Translations under genes and position numbers: made by a program | The notes under the pieces: model-generated | What the model was told of the DNA's origin: nothing | The model's input: only the letters and a program-made list of their open reading frames with translations | Databases searched by the model: none | Part shown: positions 13,868 through 21,147 of the stretch, piece by piece | Numbering within the stretch: position 1 is the stretch's first letter | Layout of the letters: every line of letters starts with the position of its first letter | Source: a virus | Direction: 5' to 3' (one strand) | Virus record (IMG/VR): IMGVR_UViG_3300017987_000145 | Coordinates: 1-45,860 of that record | Length of the DNA stretch: 45,860 bases

Positions 13868-13939
13868 AATGTCCCAAGAACGTAGGTTGGTGCCCCCAAA
13901 ACGCCCTAGCGGAAGCTGAAAAGAGGTGTAGGTTCGAGG
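13868..13939 (+). repeat. 72-bp upstream element, copy B
   Basis: The half-sites TGTCCCAAGAACG and TGCCCCCAAAACG again lie 21 bp apart, followed by GGAAG and GAGGTGTAGGTTCGA. The element lies about 127 bp before the DUF4041/GIY-YIG gene and exactly 400 bp from copy A. Confidence 0.7.
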
Positions 13940-13996
13940 CAAGAATCGACCTGAGACCCTTCACACATTGCCGGCGGGCAGTCAGGAAGCAATCGT

Positions 13997-15592
13997 ATGG
14001 ATCCCCGTGTCTACGAAGTCTTCATTGTCATACTCGCGATAGCGGCGATCGCCCAGACAATCAGGCATCTGTTGGCGACCAAGGTTGGGAGCAAACTGAA
14101 GGCCGAACTTGCGGAGGAGAAGAAACGTTTCACGGCATATCGACAAAAGACTGAACCGCTCAGGAAGTACGAGGCAATCGTCGATGCCGAGGGAGAAGCA
14201 GCCAGGATAAGGTCTGATGCCGCCGCCCAGGCAGCCGCGTTGAAAGCCGAGGCCGACCGGATACGGGAATCTGCACAGCAGGAGTATCAGGAGAAGATTG
14301 CCGAAGCTGAAGCCCTGGCCAGTTCAGAGCTCAAGGAGTCGAGGGCTAAGGCGAAGCAGTTGCGTGAGACTGCAGAACAGCGGCTACAGGACGCGCACGC
14401 CCTCGCGAACCAGATAGAGTCGGACGCCAGGGAGAAAGCGGTACAGATCGCCGGCGAGGCCTGGAAGGCAAAGGAAGACGCCGACCAATACGAGGCAACC
14501 GTGAAGGCGATGAAGAACATTATCAAAGGGTATGGCGACGAGTACCTGGTGCCGAACCAAAGCGTGCTCGACGAACTCGCGGCGGAGTATGATCACAAGG
14601 AAGCAGGCCAAGAGTTGGCGAAGATCAGGACGCTGATCAAATCAATGGTGAAGGGCGGGCAGGGCGCCGAATGCGACTACGTTGAGGCGTACCGTCGCGA
14701 GACCGCGATCGAGTTTGTACTCGACGCCTTCAACGGCAAGGTCGACACAATCATGGCGAAGGTGAAACACGACAACTACGGCAAGCTCCAGCAGCAGCTA
14801 CAGGATGCGTTCCGTCTCGTGAATCACAACGGCAGGGCATTCCGCAACGCGCGGATCACTCCGCGGTACTTCGATGTCATGGTGGATCAGCTGAAGATGG
14901 CTGTCGCAGTTCAGGAACTGATACGAATCGACCAAGAGGAACAACGCAGAATCAAGGACTTGATACGGGAGGAAGAGCGAGCTCGGCGCGAGTTCGAGAA
15001 GGCACTCCGGGAAGCTGAGAAGGAAGAGAAGATGTTGCAGAAGGCGATGGTGGAGGCGGAGGAGAAGCTCGCCGCAGCCGCGGAGGAGGAACGCTCGGTG
15101 CTCGAGGACCAATTGGCCACACTAAGAGAGCGTCTCGCCGAAGCCGAGGCGCGCGAGCAGAGAGCGAAGTCAATGGCGGAGCAAACGAAGCAGGGCCATG
15201 TGTACGTGATCTCAAATGTGGGTTCTTTTGGGGAGGAGGTCTTCAAGATTGGCCTTACGAGACGGTTAGAGCCGAAGGACAGGGTGAAAGAACTCGGAGA
15301 CGCGTCAGTTCCGTTTGAGTTCGATGTCCATGCAATGATCCATTCCGATGATGCACCTCGGCTGGAATACGATCTCCAGAAGTACTTCGAGCGTCATCAA
15401 GTGAACAAGGTGAATCCACGGAAAGAGTTCTTCCGTCTTCCGTTGGGAACGATTCGGGAGCGAGTGACAGAGCTGGGACACGAAACGCACTGGACCATGA
15501 AGGCCGAGGCTGTTCAATATCGCGAGACGGTTCAGATCGAGAGGAGAATGGCCGCCACCGACGCGGTCACTGCAGCCGCGACCACTGAATAA
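13997..15592 (+). CDS. DUF4041-type coiled-coil protein with C-terminal GIY-YIG (T5orf172/Mug113) domain
   Basis: The 531-residue protein has an N-terminal hydrophobic helix (VYEVFIVILAIAAIAQTI) and a long Ala/Glu-rich coiled coil. A DUF4041 region follows (about 175-320: KAMKNIIKGYGDEYLVP, FNGKVDTIMAKVKHDNYGKL, AFRNARITPRYFDVMVDQLK), then more coiled coil. The C-terminal GIY-YIG-like domain has HVYVISNVGSFGEEVFKIGL, RRLEPKDRVKELGDAS and an Arg/Lys-rich end. Such proteins occur in phages and accessory islands; membrane-tethered nuclease activity is inferred. The copy B element upstream suggests shared control with other accessory genes. Confidence 0.85.
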   Translation: MDPRVYEVFIVILAIAAIAQTIRHLLATKVGSKLKAELAEEKKRFTAYRQKTEPLRKYEAIVDAEGEAARIRSDAAAQAAALKAEADRIRESAQQEYQEKIAEAEALASSELKESRAKAKQLRETAEQRLQDAHALANQIESDAREKAVQIAGEAWKAKEDADQYEATVKAMKNIIKGYGDEYLVPNQSVLDELAAEYDHKEAGQELAKIRTLIKSMVKGGQGAECDYVEAYRRETAIEFVLDAFNGKVDTIMAKVKHDNYGKLQQQLQDAFRLVNHNGRAFRNARITPRYFDVMVDQLKMAVAVQELIRIDQEEQRRIKDLIREEERARREFEKALREAEKEEKMLQKAMVEAEEKLAAAAEEERSVLEDQLATLRERLAEAEAREQRAKSMAEQTKQGHVYVISNVGSFGEEVFKIGLTRRLEPKDRVKELGDASVPFEFDVHAMIHSDDAPRLEYDLQKYFERHQVNKVNPRKEFFRLPLGTIRERVTELGHETHWTMKAEAVQYRETVQIERRMAATDAVTAAATTE

Positions 15593-15662
15593 CCGCGTGT
15601 CCCCATAACCCACGTCCACTGCGAGATCAACGGTTGTGCGGAATTTGCACAGACATACATCA

Positions 15663-15679
15663 GTGAGGGATGCGTGGAG
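15663..15679 (+). repeat. Intergenic GGATGCGTGGAG repeat, copy 1
   Basis: GTGAGGGATGCGTGGAG lies about 75 bases after the DUF4041/GIY-YIG stop. It is the first of four copies of a GGATGCGTGGAG core confined to the accessory region. Confidence 0.6.
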
Positions 15680-15716
15680 GCGGTGGATACGTGAGATAGG
15701 TGTTATCCCGTGGTTC

Positions 15717-15947
15717 TCAGTGGAGCTTTTCCAGCAGCGTAGCCCTCAGCACGCATCGGCACTCGTGGCCGCCGTCGCGCGGCACGGCAAGGGTGCATGA
15801 ACCGGGATCTGATCGTATGCAGGCGACGAATCTGACATGTCCATCGGTCTGGTATTGCTCGATGGTGGGTTCAGAGCAAATGTAATCCCGCGGGCAATAC
15901 ATCGGGCCCAGAATTGCATCGATTTTCCGCCTGAGTTCTACATCCAT
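15717..15947 (-). CDS. Conserved Cys-containing small protein on the opposite strand
   Basis: The 76-residue protein starts DVELRRKIDAILGPMYCP, continues RDYICSEPTIEQYQTDGHV, and later has DPGSCTLAV and HECRCVLRATLLEKL. The GPMYCPRDYIC beginning and the CxCPL-like end resemble a widespread uncharacterised family of small bacterial proteins. A GAGG site precedes its ATG. It is the only clear minus-strand gene among the plus-strand accessory genes from 13.5 to 19.8 kb, so it has its own control. Confidence 0.65.
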   Translation of the reverse strand: MDVELRRKIDAILGPMYCPRDYICSEPTIEQYQTDGHVRFVACIRSDPGSCTLAVPRDGGHECRCVLRATLLEKLH

Positions 15948-16042
15948 CGGAACCTCGTTCCGTGCACGGTGCGGCTTTTCGGCTCACTTTACAACGCTCT
16001 CTGGTAGATCAAGAAAACCGAGATAGCCGCGAAAACGCAACA

Positions 16043-16098
16043 AATGTCCCAATTCCATACATCGCTGCCCCATCAGCGCACTGTTCGGATGCAAATCA
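16043..16098 (+). repeat. Upstream element, copy C (divergent)
   Basis: AATGTCCCAA starts at 16043 and TGCCCC follows with the same 21-bp offset, then CGCACT and TTCGGA as in copies A and B. A one-base indel and weaker similarity mark it as a diverged copy. It lies about 100 bp before the STAS/SEC14-like gene, the same position as copy A relative to its gene. Confidence 0.5.
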
Positions 16099-16146
16099 GG
16101 ACGTAATTTGGGCTGCGTATACATGATCCCGGCTAACGAGGTGAGC

Positions 16147-16524
16147 ATGATCAGCACGCGAATACACAGCACTATGGGATTGGTGACGCACAGGGGAAGT
16201 GGGGACCTGTCGATAAGCGAGATCGAGGAAGCGTTCGAGGCTCGCCTGCAAGATCCTGAATACTGTGCAGGAATGAGAGTCTTGTGGGACTGCCGGGAAT
16301 CCCACATCGCTAATTTTTCGGCCGCTGAACTTACCGGTCTAGTCAAATACAACGCTGACCACCAAGAATCTCGAGGTGGAGGAAGGTCTGCGATCGTTGT
16401 TTCGCGCGACGCGGACTATGGCGTTGGGAGAATGTTTCAATCCTATGCCGAACAGCTTCCGTGGGAGACCATGTTGTTTCGAGATCTCAACAGCGCAATG
16501 CGATGGCTTGCCAAAGACGAGTGA
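16147..16524 (+). CDS. STAS/SEC14-like (SpoIIAA-related) protein
   Basis: The 125-residue protein fits the alternating alpha/beta pattern of bacterial STAS/SEC14-like proteins (THRGSGDLSISEIEEAFEARL, GMRVLWDCRES, SAAELTGLVKYNADH, RSAIVVSRDADYGVGRMFQ, LFRDLNSAMRWLA). Such proteins are soluble and thought to bind small ligands or take part in signalling. GAGGTG just upstream supports the ATG at 16147; an in-frame TTG at 16108 is less likely. It is followed after 23 bases by a response regulator gene, suggesting a two-gene signalling unit. Confidence 0.8.
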   Translation: MISTRIHSTMGLVTHRGSGDLSISEIEEAFEARLQDPEYCAGMRVLWDCRESHIANFSAAELTGLVKYNADHQESRGGGRSAIVVSRDADYGVGRMFQSYAEQLPWETMLFRDLNSAMRWLAKDE

Positions 16525-16547
16525 CAAAGGAGAGCTGAGGAGCTTCG

Positions 16548-17156
16548 ATGGCCAATATTCTGATAGTCGATGACAACCCCGATCTCCTCCGTGTGCTGGC
16601 GCGCATTGTGGAGGGAGCAGGCCATGAGTGTGTGTCTGTGTCGGGGGGAAGAGAGGCGATCGAAAAGTTCGGCAATCGGAGCTTCGATGTGGCTATCGTG
16701 GATCTGATGATGCCGGAAATGGATGGCACGGAACTCATAGACTGGATGAGTAAAGAGGCTCAGAACACCAGGGCAATCCCGATGTCCGCAATCACGAACC
16801 TGTTGATCGCCCCGAGCAAGCTCACCGATGGCGTCTGTCTCACAAAGCCATTCAGGCTAGAAGAAGTGTACGCGGTCTTGGACGAGGCGCTAGAAGTGAG
16901 TTCGGGCAACGAGCAGTTGAAGGGAAAGGGGACAATCGGCATGACAGGATCTTCCGATGACCAGCATCGAGCCGAACGCCGTACAGATCACAAGTTGCGG
17001 GAGAGGGTGACAAATCTCCTCGGGGAAGTGCGAGACTTGCACGGTCAGCTGCCCGTGATGGAGGACGACGATGTCGAGGCTGCACACCGTCGCTTCCTGA
17101 AATACGCCGATATGATATGGGATCGGTTGCTCGAGGGCGACCGAACCCGGGAGTAA
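16548..17156 (+). CDS. Response regulator receiver protein with short helical tail
   Basis: Residues 1 to about 118 form a CheY-like receiver domain. It has acidic pocket D8/D9 (ILIVDDNPD), phospho-acceptor D52 in VDLMMPEMDG, S80 in the switch position (PMSAIT) and K100 in LTKPF. The tail (about 125-202) is charged and helical with no DNA-binding domain. No histidine kinase is encoded here, so a host kinase or phosphodonor would be needed. It shares an operon with the STAS-like gene. A receiver protein in a prophage is unusual; lysogenic signalling or regulation is inferred. Confidence 0.85.
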   Translation: MANILIVDDNPDLLRVLARIVEGAGHECVSVSGGREAIEKFGNRSFDVAIVDLMMPEMDGTELIDWMSKEAQNTRAIPMSAITNLLIAPSKLTDGVCLTKPFRLEEVYAVLDEALEVSSGNEQLKGKGTIGMTGSSDDQHRAERRTDHKLRERVTNLLGEVRDLHGQLPVMEDDDVEAAHRRFLKYADMIWDRLLEGDRTRE

Positions 17157-17271
17157 CAGGTGAGCTCACAGAGACTGTGGACGGAATGAGGGAGCCACAT
17201 GTTTGTGGAGGACGAAGAGAGATACGAGGGAATCCGCATAGTTGACCAATGGGCGATGGTAGCAGAGAGGC

Positions 17272-17294
17272 GGGATGCGTGGAGATCCTGAGGG
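17272..17294 (+). repeat. Intergenic GGATGCGTGGAG repeat, copy 2
   Basis: GGGATGCGTGGAGATCCTGA continues to GGGG. It lies 60 bases before the DUF2188 gene. A 30-codon frame starting near 17199 and ending inside the repeat is probably not a gene. Confidence 0.6.
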
Positions 17295-17333
17295 GAAGCC
17301 GAAGGAAAAGCTGAAGCAGGAAAGGAGTATCTG

Positions 17334-17567
17334 ATGGGTAAGAGAAAGGTGTACCACGTCACACAGAGAGACGATGGAAAGTGGCAGGTGAAACTGGAAG
17401 GAGCGAGTCGACCCTCAGATGTCCAGGACACCAAGGTAGAGGCAGTCTCACGGGGCCGCGGTAGAGCCCGAAACGCCCCTCTGGGGCAACTCAAGATCCA
17501 TAAGCAAGACGGCAGGATTCAAACAGAACACACTTATGGAGAGGATCCGTACCCGCCGGAGGGATAG
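17334..17567 (+). CDS. DUF2188 family protein
   Basis: The 77-residue protein is a clear DUF2188 member: KVYHVTQRDDGKWQVKLEGASRPS is followed by a helix (QDTKVEAVSRGRGRARN) and the end HKQDGRIQTEHTYGEDPYPP. The family is small, beta-alpha in type and of unknown function, often near stress or mobile genes. AAAGGAG precedes the ATG. The next gene follows after 30 bases, so the two are probably co-transcribed. Confidence 0.9.
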   Translation: MGKRKVYHVTQRDDGKWQVKLEGASRPSDVQDTKVEAVSRGRGRARNAPLGQLKIHKQDGRIQTEHTYGEDPYPPEG

Positions 17568-17597
17568 GGCGCTGCCACAGTTACATGGAGGTAGGAC

Positions 17598-17831
17598 ATG
17601 CCATGCAGAGTAGGAATCACGACAGATCCTGACGAACGCAAGAAGTACTGGGATAGGCATGTTGTCGGAATGACGAACTGGACAATCCTGGCGCGGTACG
17701 CCAGACGGGAGGATGCCCAGGCGCACGAGACGAATGCCGCGCAGCAATACGGCTGCCAAGCGCACGCGGGCGGGTCTGACGCAGCTGGCACGTGGCACGT
17801 ATACTATTTCAAATACACCAGAACCAAGTAA
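17598..17831 (+). CDS. Conserved small protein beginning MPCRVGITTDPDERKKYW
   Basis: The 77-residue protein has RVGITTDPDERKKYWDRHV, then NWTILARYARREDAQAHETNAAQQYGC and a C-terminal WHVYYFKYT. This is a small alpha/beta protein vaguely like truncated GIY-YIG proteins (the TTDPDERKKYW segment), but it lacks the full catalytic set. GGAGGT lies before the ATG. Similar small proteins occur beside DUF2188 genes; the function is unknown. Confidence 0.75.
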   Translation: MPCRVGITTDPDERKKYWDRHVVGMTNWTILARYARREDAQAHETNAAQQYGCQAHAGGSDAAGTWHVYYFKYTRTK

Positions 17832-17874
17832 AAGACAGCGTGCCCGCTACATCCCGCCGGAAACCCCACCACGT

Positions 17875-17902
17875 GTGAGGGATGCGTGGAGATGGTGAGG
17901 GA
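17875..17902 (+). repeat. Intergenic GGATGCGTGGAG repeat, copy 3 (longest)
   Basis: GTGAGGGATGCGTGGAGATG is followed by GTGAGGGA. It shares 22 bases with copy 4 (18543-18565), including the GATGGTGAGG extension. It lies between two accessory genes. Confidence 0.65.
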
Positions 17903-17956
17903 AAGGATAGACGAGGAGCGAAAAATGGGCATGCTAGGTTGTGATTCGAGGATTCT

Positions 17957-18541
17957 ATGAGTGTCGATGTCTTGTTGTCAGGTATCCTCGGTGCACTTCT
18001 GGCAGTACTCGTCAACATGTTCTACGAACAGGTTGCATTTCGACGCCGCGTTGCCATGGAAGTCTCCGCGTGGGTAGAGGACGTTGATGCGTTGCGGAAT
18101 CAGCTGTTTGCGGCACGGGAGATGTTGGAGCGCGCGCTGGCAAAACCACATAACAAAGAAATGTCGCGCACGTGGGAAAACCGTCTCAACACCATCGGTG
18201 ACCGCCTGGTGTCACAGGTGAAATCGAAAGCATGTGTGGTCAAGGTGGCGTTGGCGTTCGGTGAGGGGCGGGTCGCAGAGACTATGGCACACCTCCAACA
18301 TGCCATTTCAACGCTCGTGGTTGAAGAGATTGAGGCGATTCATACTGGTGACCCGAAGGCGCTCGAATCAGCTGGTATCTCAGGATTGCGAGGTGCTGTC
18401 GATGCCATACAAGAGCCTTTAATGATGGTTCTTGTTCGGCACGGCAGCCTTATGGAAGTTGTACGAACTCTTGGGAAAGGCCGGCCGTTCGATCACGGCC
18501 ACCGTAGAAGCCTTCCCGACATTCCGCAGGGAACGGTATGA
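17957..18541 (+). CDS. Membrane-anchored helical protein, possibly frameshifted near its end
   Basis: The 194-residue protein has one N-terminal transmembrane helix (VLLSGILGALLAVLVNMFY) and a helical cytoplasmic part (WVEDVDALRNQLFAAREMLERALAK, VAETMAHLQHAISTLVVEEIEAI). From about 18,425 the frame becomes basic and poorly protein-like. The +2 frame there reads FGTAALWKLYELLGKAGRSI and stays open to 18,617, just before the next gene. A frameshift or sequence error near 18,425-18,435 is therefore possible. The function is unknown. Confidence 0.65.
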   Translation: MSVDVLLSGILGALLAVLVNMFYEQVAFRRRVAMEVSAWVEDVDALRNQLFAAREMLERALAKPHNKEMSRTWENRLNTIGDRLVSQVKSKACVVKVALAFGEGRVAETMAHLQHAISTLVVEEIEAIHTGDPKALESAGISGLRGAVDAIQEPLMMVLVRHGSLMEVVRTLGKGRPFDHGHRRSLPDIPQGTV

Positions 18542-18542
18542 T

Positions 18543-18565
18543 GGATGCGTGGAGATGGTGAGGAA
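18543..18565 (+). repeat. Intergenic GGATGCGTGGAG repeat, copy 4
   Basis: GGATGCGTGGAGATGGTGAG continues to GAA, right after the stop of the membrane-anchored gene and 60-85 bases before the protease gene. If the upstream gene is frameshifted, this copy would be coding, unlike copies 1-3. Confidence 0.6.
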
Positions 18566-18627
18566 CACCCTAGACAAACAGGAACAAACCGGCATTTTAT
18601 GGCGTATTGCAAGATAAGGTTGACTAG

Positions 18628-19710
18628 ATGACGCCTGAAGACACACAAGAGATCTCGATCATAGAACGCGCCGATGCCGTCGCCGAACAGCTCGATGCGG
18701 ACGTGCTCTTCTACAATGGGAACCTCGACAGGCCAGTTTGCCTCAAACTGATTTCGGCAGTTTCTGAGAGAAATAGACGGCCCAACGCGATCCTACTCCT
18801 CGTCACACCTGGTGGCAGCCCAGACGTTGCGTTCCGTATGGCCCGGTGCTTGCAAACACAGTATCAACAATTCCACCTCTACGTATCTGGGTTTTGTAAG
18901 AGCGCCGGCACACTCGTGGCCATTGGAGCTCATGAGTTAGTTTTTGACGACCATGGCGAACTCGGGCCACTTGACGTACAGATGTCAAAGAAGGATGAAC
19001 TATGGGACATGCAATCCGGACTAACAGTAACCGCGGCTCTGTCGACATTGCAGAGCAGGGCATATTTGGCCTTCGAACGGTTCTTCCTGCAAATTGAAGG
19101 TGGTAGCGGCGGTGCCATTAAGGTCAAAACTGCGGCAGACATCGCAACTCAGCTTGTAACCGGCATATATGCCCCCCTAATACGACAGATAGATCCTCTC
19201 CATGTTGGAGAAGCAGCACGGGCGGTGCAGATAGCAGATCATTACGGACAGATCTTGTTGGAGGTGGGAGCAAACACAAACTGCGAAGGACTCGATCACA
19301 TAATATCCGGGTATCCTTCACATGGTTTCGTCATCGACAGGGAAGAGGCTAGAAAGTTATTCGACAATGTGCGCGCGCCGACTCACGAGGAATCGGTGTT
19401 GGCAAAAAGTCTGGGAGAGCATGCCCGGGCACCTATTACCCTATCGAAGATGGATGAGGTTATGTTTCTCTCAACTGAGATTAGCCTCCCAGATGGTTTG
19501 GGACTAGATCTCAACGAAGGGAAGACACCTGAAAATGAAAAAACAGACACTAGTACGGGGACGGGACCTGACGGAGTTGCTCCGCAATCGCGAGAGGAGT
19601 ATGCAGGAGACGGTACGCAAGATGACCCGGGAACAACCAACGAAGCGAGGCCCAGCGGAGGCGACGGAGGACGAACGCACAAGGCGGTTAGTCAGAACTC
19701 GTGTGGATAG
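18628..19710 (+). CDS. SDH-type Clp-fold serine protease
   Basis: The first 290 or so residues of this 360-residue protein have the ClpP/SppA-like fold. They include NAILLLVTPGGSPDVAFRMA (about 54-72), the nucleophile motif GFCKSAGTLVAIG with Ser92, the oxyanion-side ELGPLDVQ (about 111-118) and a later GYPSHGFVIDREEA that can supply the His. This fits the SDH family (Ser-Asp-His). The last 65 residues are Gly/Asp/Thr-rich and may be disordered. Family members are found in bacterial accessory regions with unknown substrates; a role in host takeover, defence or processing is inference. It is the last large accessory gene. Confidence 0.8.
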   Translation: MTPEDTQEISIIERADAVAEQLDADVLFYNGNLDRPVCLKLISAVSERNRRPNAILLLVTPGGSPDVAFRMARCLQTQYQQFHLYVSGFCKSAGTLVAIGAHELVFDDHGELGPLDVQMSKKDELWDMQSGLTVTAALSTLQSRAYLAFERFFLQIEGGSGGAIKVKTAADIATQLVTGIYAPLIRQIDPLHVGEAARAVQIADHYGQILLEVGANTNCEGLDHIISGYPSHGFVIDREEARKLFDNVRAPTHEESVLAKSLGEHARAPITLSKMDEVMFLSTEISLPDGLGLDLNEGKTPENEKTDTSTGTGPDGVAPQSREEYAGDGTQDDPGTTNEARPSGGDGGRTHKAVSQNSCG

Positions 19711-19729
19711 GCTACTCGCCAAGCATTAA
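19535..19729 (+). CDS. Small basic protein overlapping the protease 3' end (alternative frame)
   Basis: The 64-residue frame is rich in Arg/Glu helices (RGRDLTELLRNRERSMQETV, DERTRRLVRTRVDRLLAKH) and looks more protein-like than the low-complexity protease tail in the other frame. It overlaps the protease gene by about 175 bases. Either it is a real coupled gene, or the protease ends earlier through a frameshift near 19,530. No strong ribosome site is seen before the ATG. Confidence 0.4.
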   Translation: MKKQTLVRGRDLTELLRNRERSMQETVRKMTREQPTKRGPAEATEDERTRRLVRTRVDRLLAKH

Positions 19730-19758
19730 CAGGTTTGCGAACATACTGCGGAAACATA

Positions 19759-19788
19759 CCCTCTGCGTTCAACGCGCGGGGGGTTTTT
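19759..19788 (+). terminator. Probable terminator at the accessory/late convergence
   Basis: CCCTCTGCG, a short loop and CGCGCGGGGGG are followed by TTTTT. The hairpin is imperfect, but its position between convergent plus-strand accessory genes and the minus-strand late operon fits termination. Confidence 0.4.
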
Positions 19789-19842
19789 CCATCATATCAT
19801 ATGCGTTGCCAGCCGCTCCCACCGCCACGCCCGCCACAAACA

Positions 19843-20319
19843 TCACTCTCCTGCTCGGACTGAGCCTCCCGTGATCAAGCGTGTGAGTTGATTTCCAGCG
19901 CCTCGTTTCTCAGCAGTCCTGCCAATCACCCAGGTTGCGCAGATGCCGGCCCATGCGGTCCAAAACACACCGGGAATCTCGATTGACGGCGGTGCGTCTC
20001 CTGTAAAATGCGACACCCATGGCAGAATGACGTTGTTCACTGTGACGAGAACCAGGCCAGCGTACACCACAGTCGGCCGGGCCCTCTTGGTGAAGTTGTC
20101 GTCCTGCTTCAGTTCTGCCTCGAGAACCCGAGCCTTCGCGTCCATCTCAGAGCGTATCGTCTGCTCGAGCTCCGAATCGCGCGCCTGAATGAGATTCGCG
20201 ATCTCAAGCTCGGCAGCTCGCCGTTGTTCGGGCGACTCGATGAAGCGACCGAGAACGCCACCGATTGAATTGATGACCTTCCCGGCCGTTGCACCGAACA
20301 GCGATGCGATGATACTCAC
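19843..20319 (-). CDS. Holin of the 3TM type
   Basis: The 158-residue protein has an amphipathic N-terminal region (LFGATAGKVINSIGGVLGRF), a helical linker (AAELEIANLIQARDSELEQTI) and two strong hydrophobic spans (VVYAGLVLVTVNNVILPWV, VFWTAWAGICATWVIGR). This matches the Holin_3TMs family layout, including the ESPEQRRAAELE segment and RARP before the first span. The GTG at 20319 gives a GTGA overlap with the upstream gene. Holins release or permit endolysin access at the end of infection. It is the last gene of the late operon. Confidence 0.8.
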   Translation of the reverse strand: MSIIASLFGATAGKVINSIGGVLGRFIESPEQRRAAELEIANLIQARDSELEQTIRSEMDAKARVLEAELKQDDNFTKRARPTVVYAGLVLVTVNNVILPWVSHFTGDAPPSIEIPGVFWTAWAGICATWVIGRTAEKRGAGNQLTRLITGGSVRAGE

Positions 20320-20663
20320 GTCGCCCCGATCGGCAAATGCGGCTTCACGAACCTCACCCACAGCTCTCGCATCAGTATGGCGAGCACCGTAACCGTGGGT
20401 GTCTCCGCGACAACCTCAGCTGATGGAAGTGGTGTGCCGGTGATCTGATTCTGCACGACGAGAAGAATCGCGCTGATCGCTGCGACCACGATCGGCTGTA
20501 AGGCTTTCAACGATTTGACGATCGCGCCATCCACCTCCTGGAGCTTCGCTGACAGCGCCTCGAAGCTCCTGTCCTTCCAACCGATCACGAGCTTGAGTAA
20601 TCCCATCACCACGGCTGTGAGTGCGGCCGTGATCCAGGCTGAGAATTCCGTAAGCAGTTCCAT
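20316..20663 (-). CDS. Second holin-like membrane protein of the lysis cassette
   Basis: The 115-residue protein has an N-terminal span (FSAWITAALTAVVMGLLKLVI), a charged loop (GWKDRSFEALSAKLQEVDGA) and a second hydrophobic span (IVVAAISAILLVVQN). A perfect AGGAGG precedes the ATG at 20663. Being between the endolysin and the 3TM holin, it is probably a holin or antiholin partner. The family is not recognised. Confidence 0.65.
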   Translation of the reverse strand: MELLTEFSAWITAALTAVVMGLLKLVIGWKDRSFEALSAKLQEVDGAIVKSLKALQPIVVAAISAILLVVQNQITGTPLPSAEVVAETPTVTVLAILMRELWVRFVKPHLPIGAT

Positions 20664-20664
20664 T

Positions 20665-21147
20665 CTATCCTCCTTTGCTACGTTCGAAGTGAGGCAAATC
20701 ATCGAATGATTGATCATGGACTTGCCGATCGCCGTCCCAGTCGCCGCCCCAGCGTATGTTGATTCCCATCTGCGCCGCCGTTCCCAGCACAAACCCGCCG
20801 AAGTAATACCAATGAGCCAATTGCTTGGCGTAGCCGAGGATGTGTTTCGCCATCTCTCGTCGCTGTTGAGCGGACATGCGTTCCAGCAGCTCGGCCAGGT
20901 CGGCGTGCATCTTTGGCCACGAAAGTGGATCCGGAGCAGCGTCGACCGCATTCGACGGGTCGTCCAGGTGTCGGGAGTCCATTGTCTTCGACACGCCCGT
21001 CGCGACGTTTTTCCGCTGCTGCTCGATCGTGCGCTTCCCCTCGAGGACCGTGTTCGGGAAATGCTTGTCCACCTCGAGCATGAGCTGCTCGAGCTCGTCG
21101 TGGCACGTCCGGAGACGAGTAAGCGAGCGATGCGAGTAGTGGGTCAT
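20665..21147 (-). CDS. Endolysin, M15 L-alanyl-D-glutamate peptidase family
   Basis: The 160-residue protein has the VanY/M15 signatures. SRHLDDPSNAVDAAP supplies His60 and Asp69 of the zinc site, and DDLPHFE near the C-terminus supplies His153 with Asp/Glu. GINIRWGGDWDGD before it is typical of T5-like endopeptidases (IRWGGDW). The predicted action is cleavage of the peptide stem in peptidoglycan for lysis. There is no signal peptide, so a holin is needed. It starts as ATGA on the upstream stop. Confidence 0.92.
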   Translation of the reverse strand: MTHYSHRSLTRLRTCHDELEQLMLEVDKHFPNTVLEGKRTIEQQRKNVATGVSKTMDSRHLDDPSNAVDAAPDPLSWPKMHADLAELLERMSAQQRREMAKHILGYAKQLAHWYYFGGFVLGTAAQMGINIRWGGDWDGDRQVHDQSFDDLPHFERSKGG

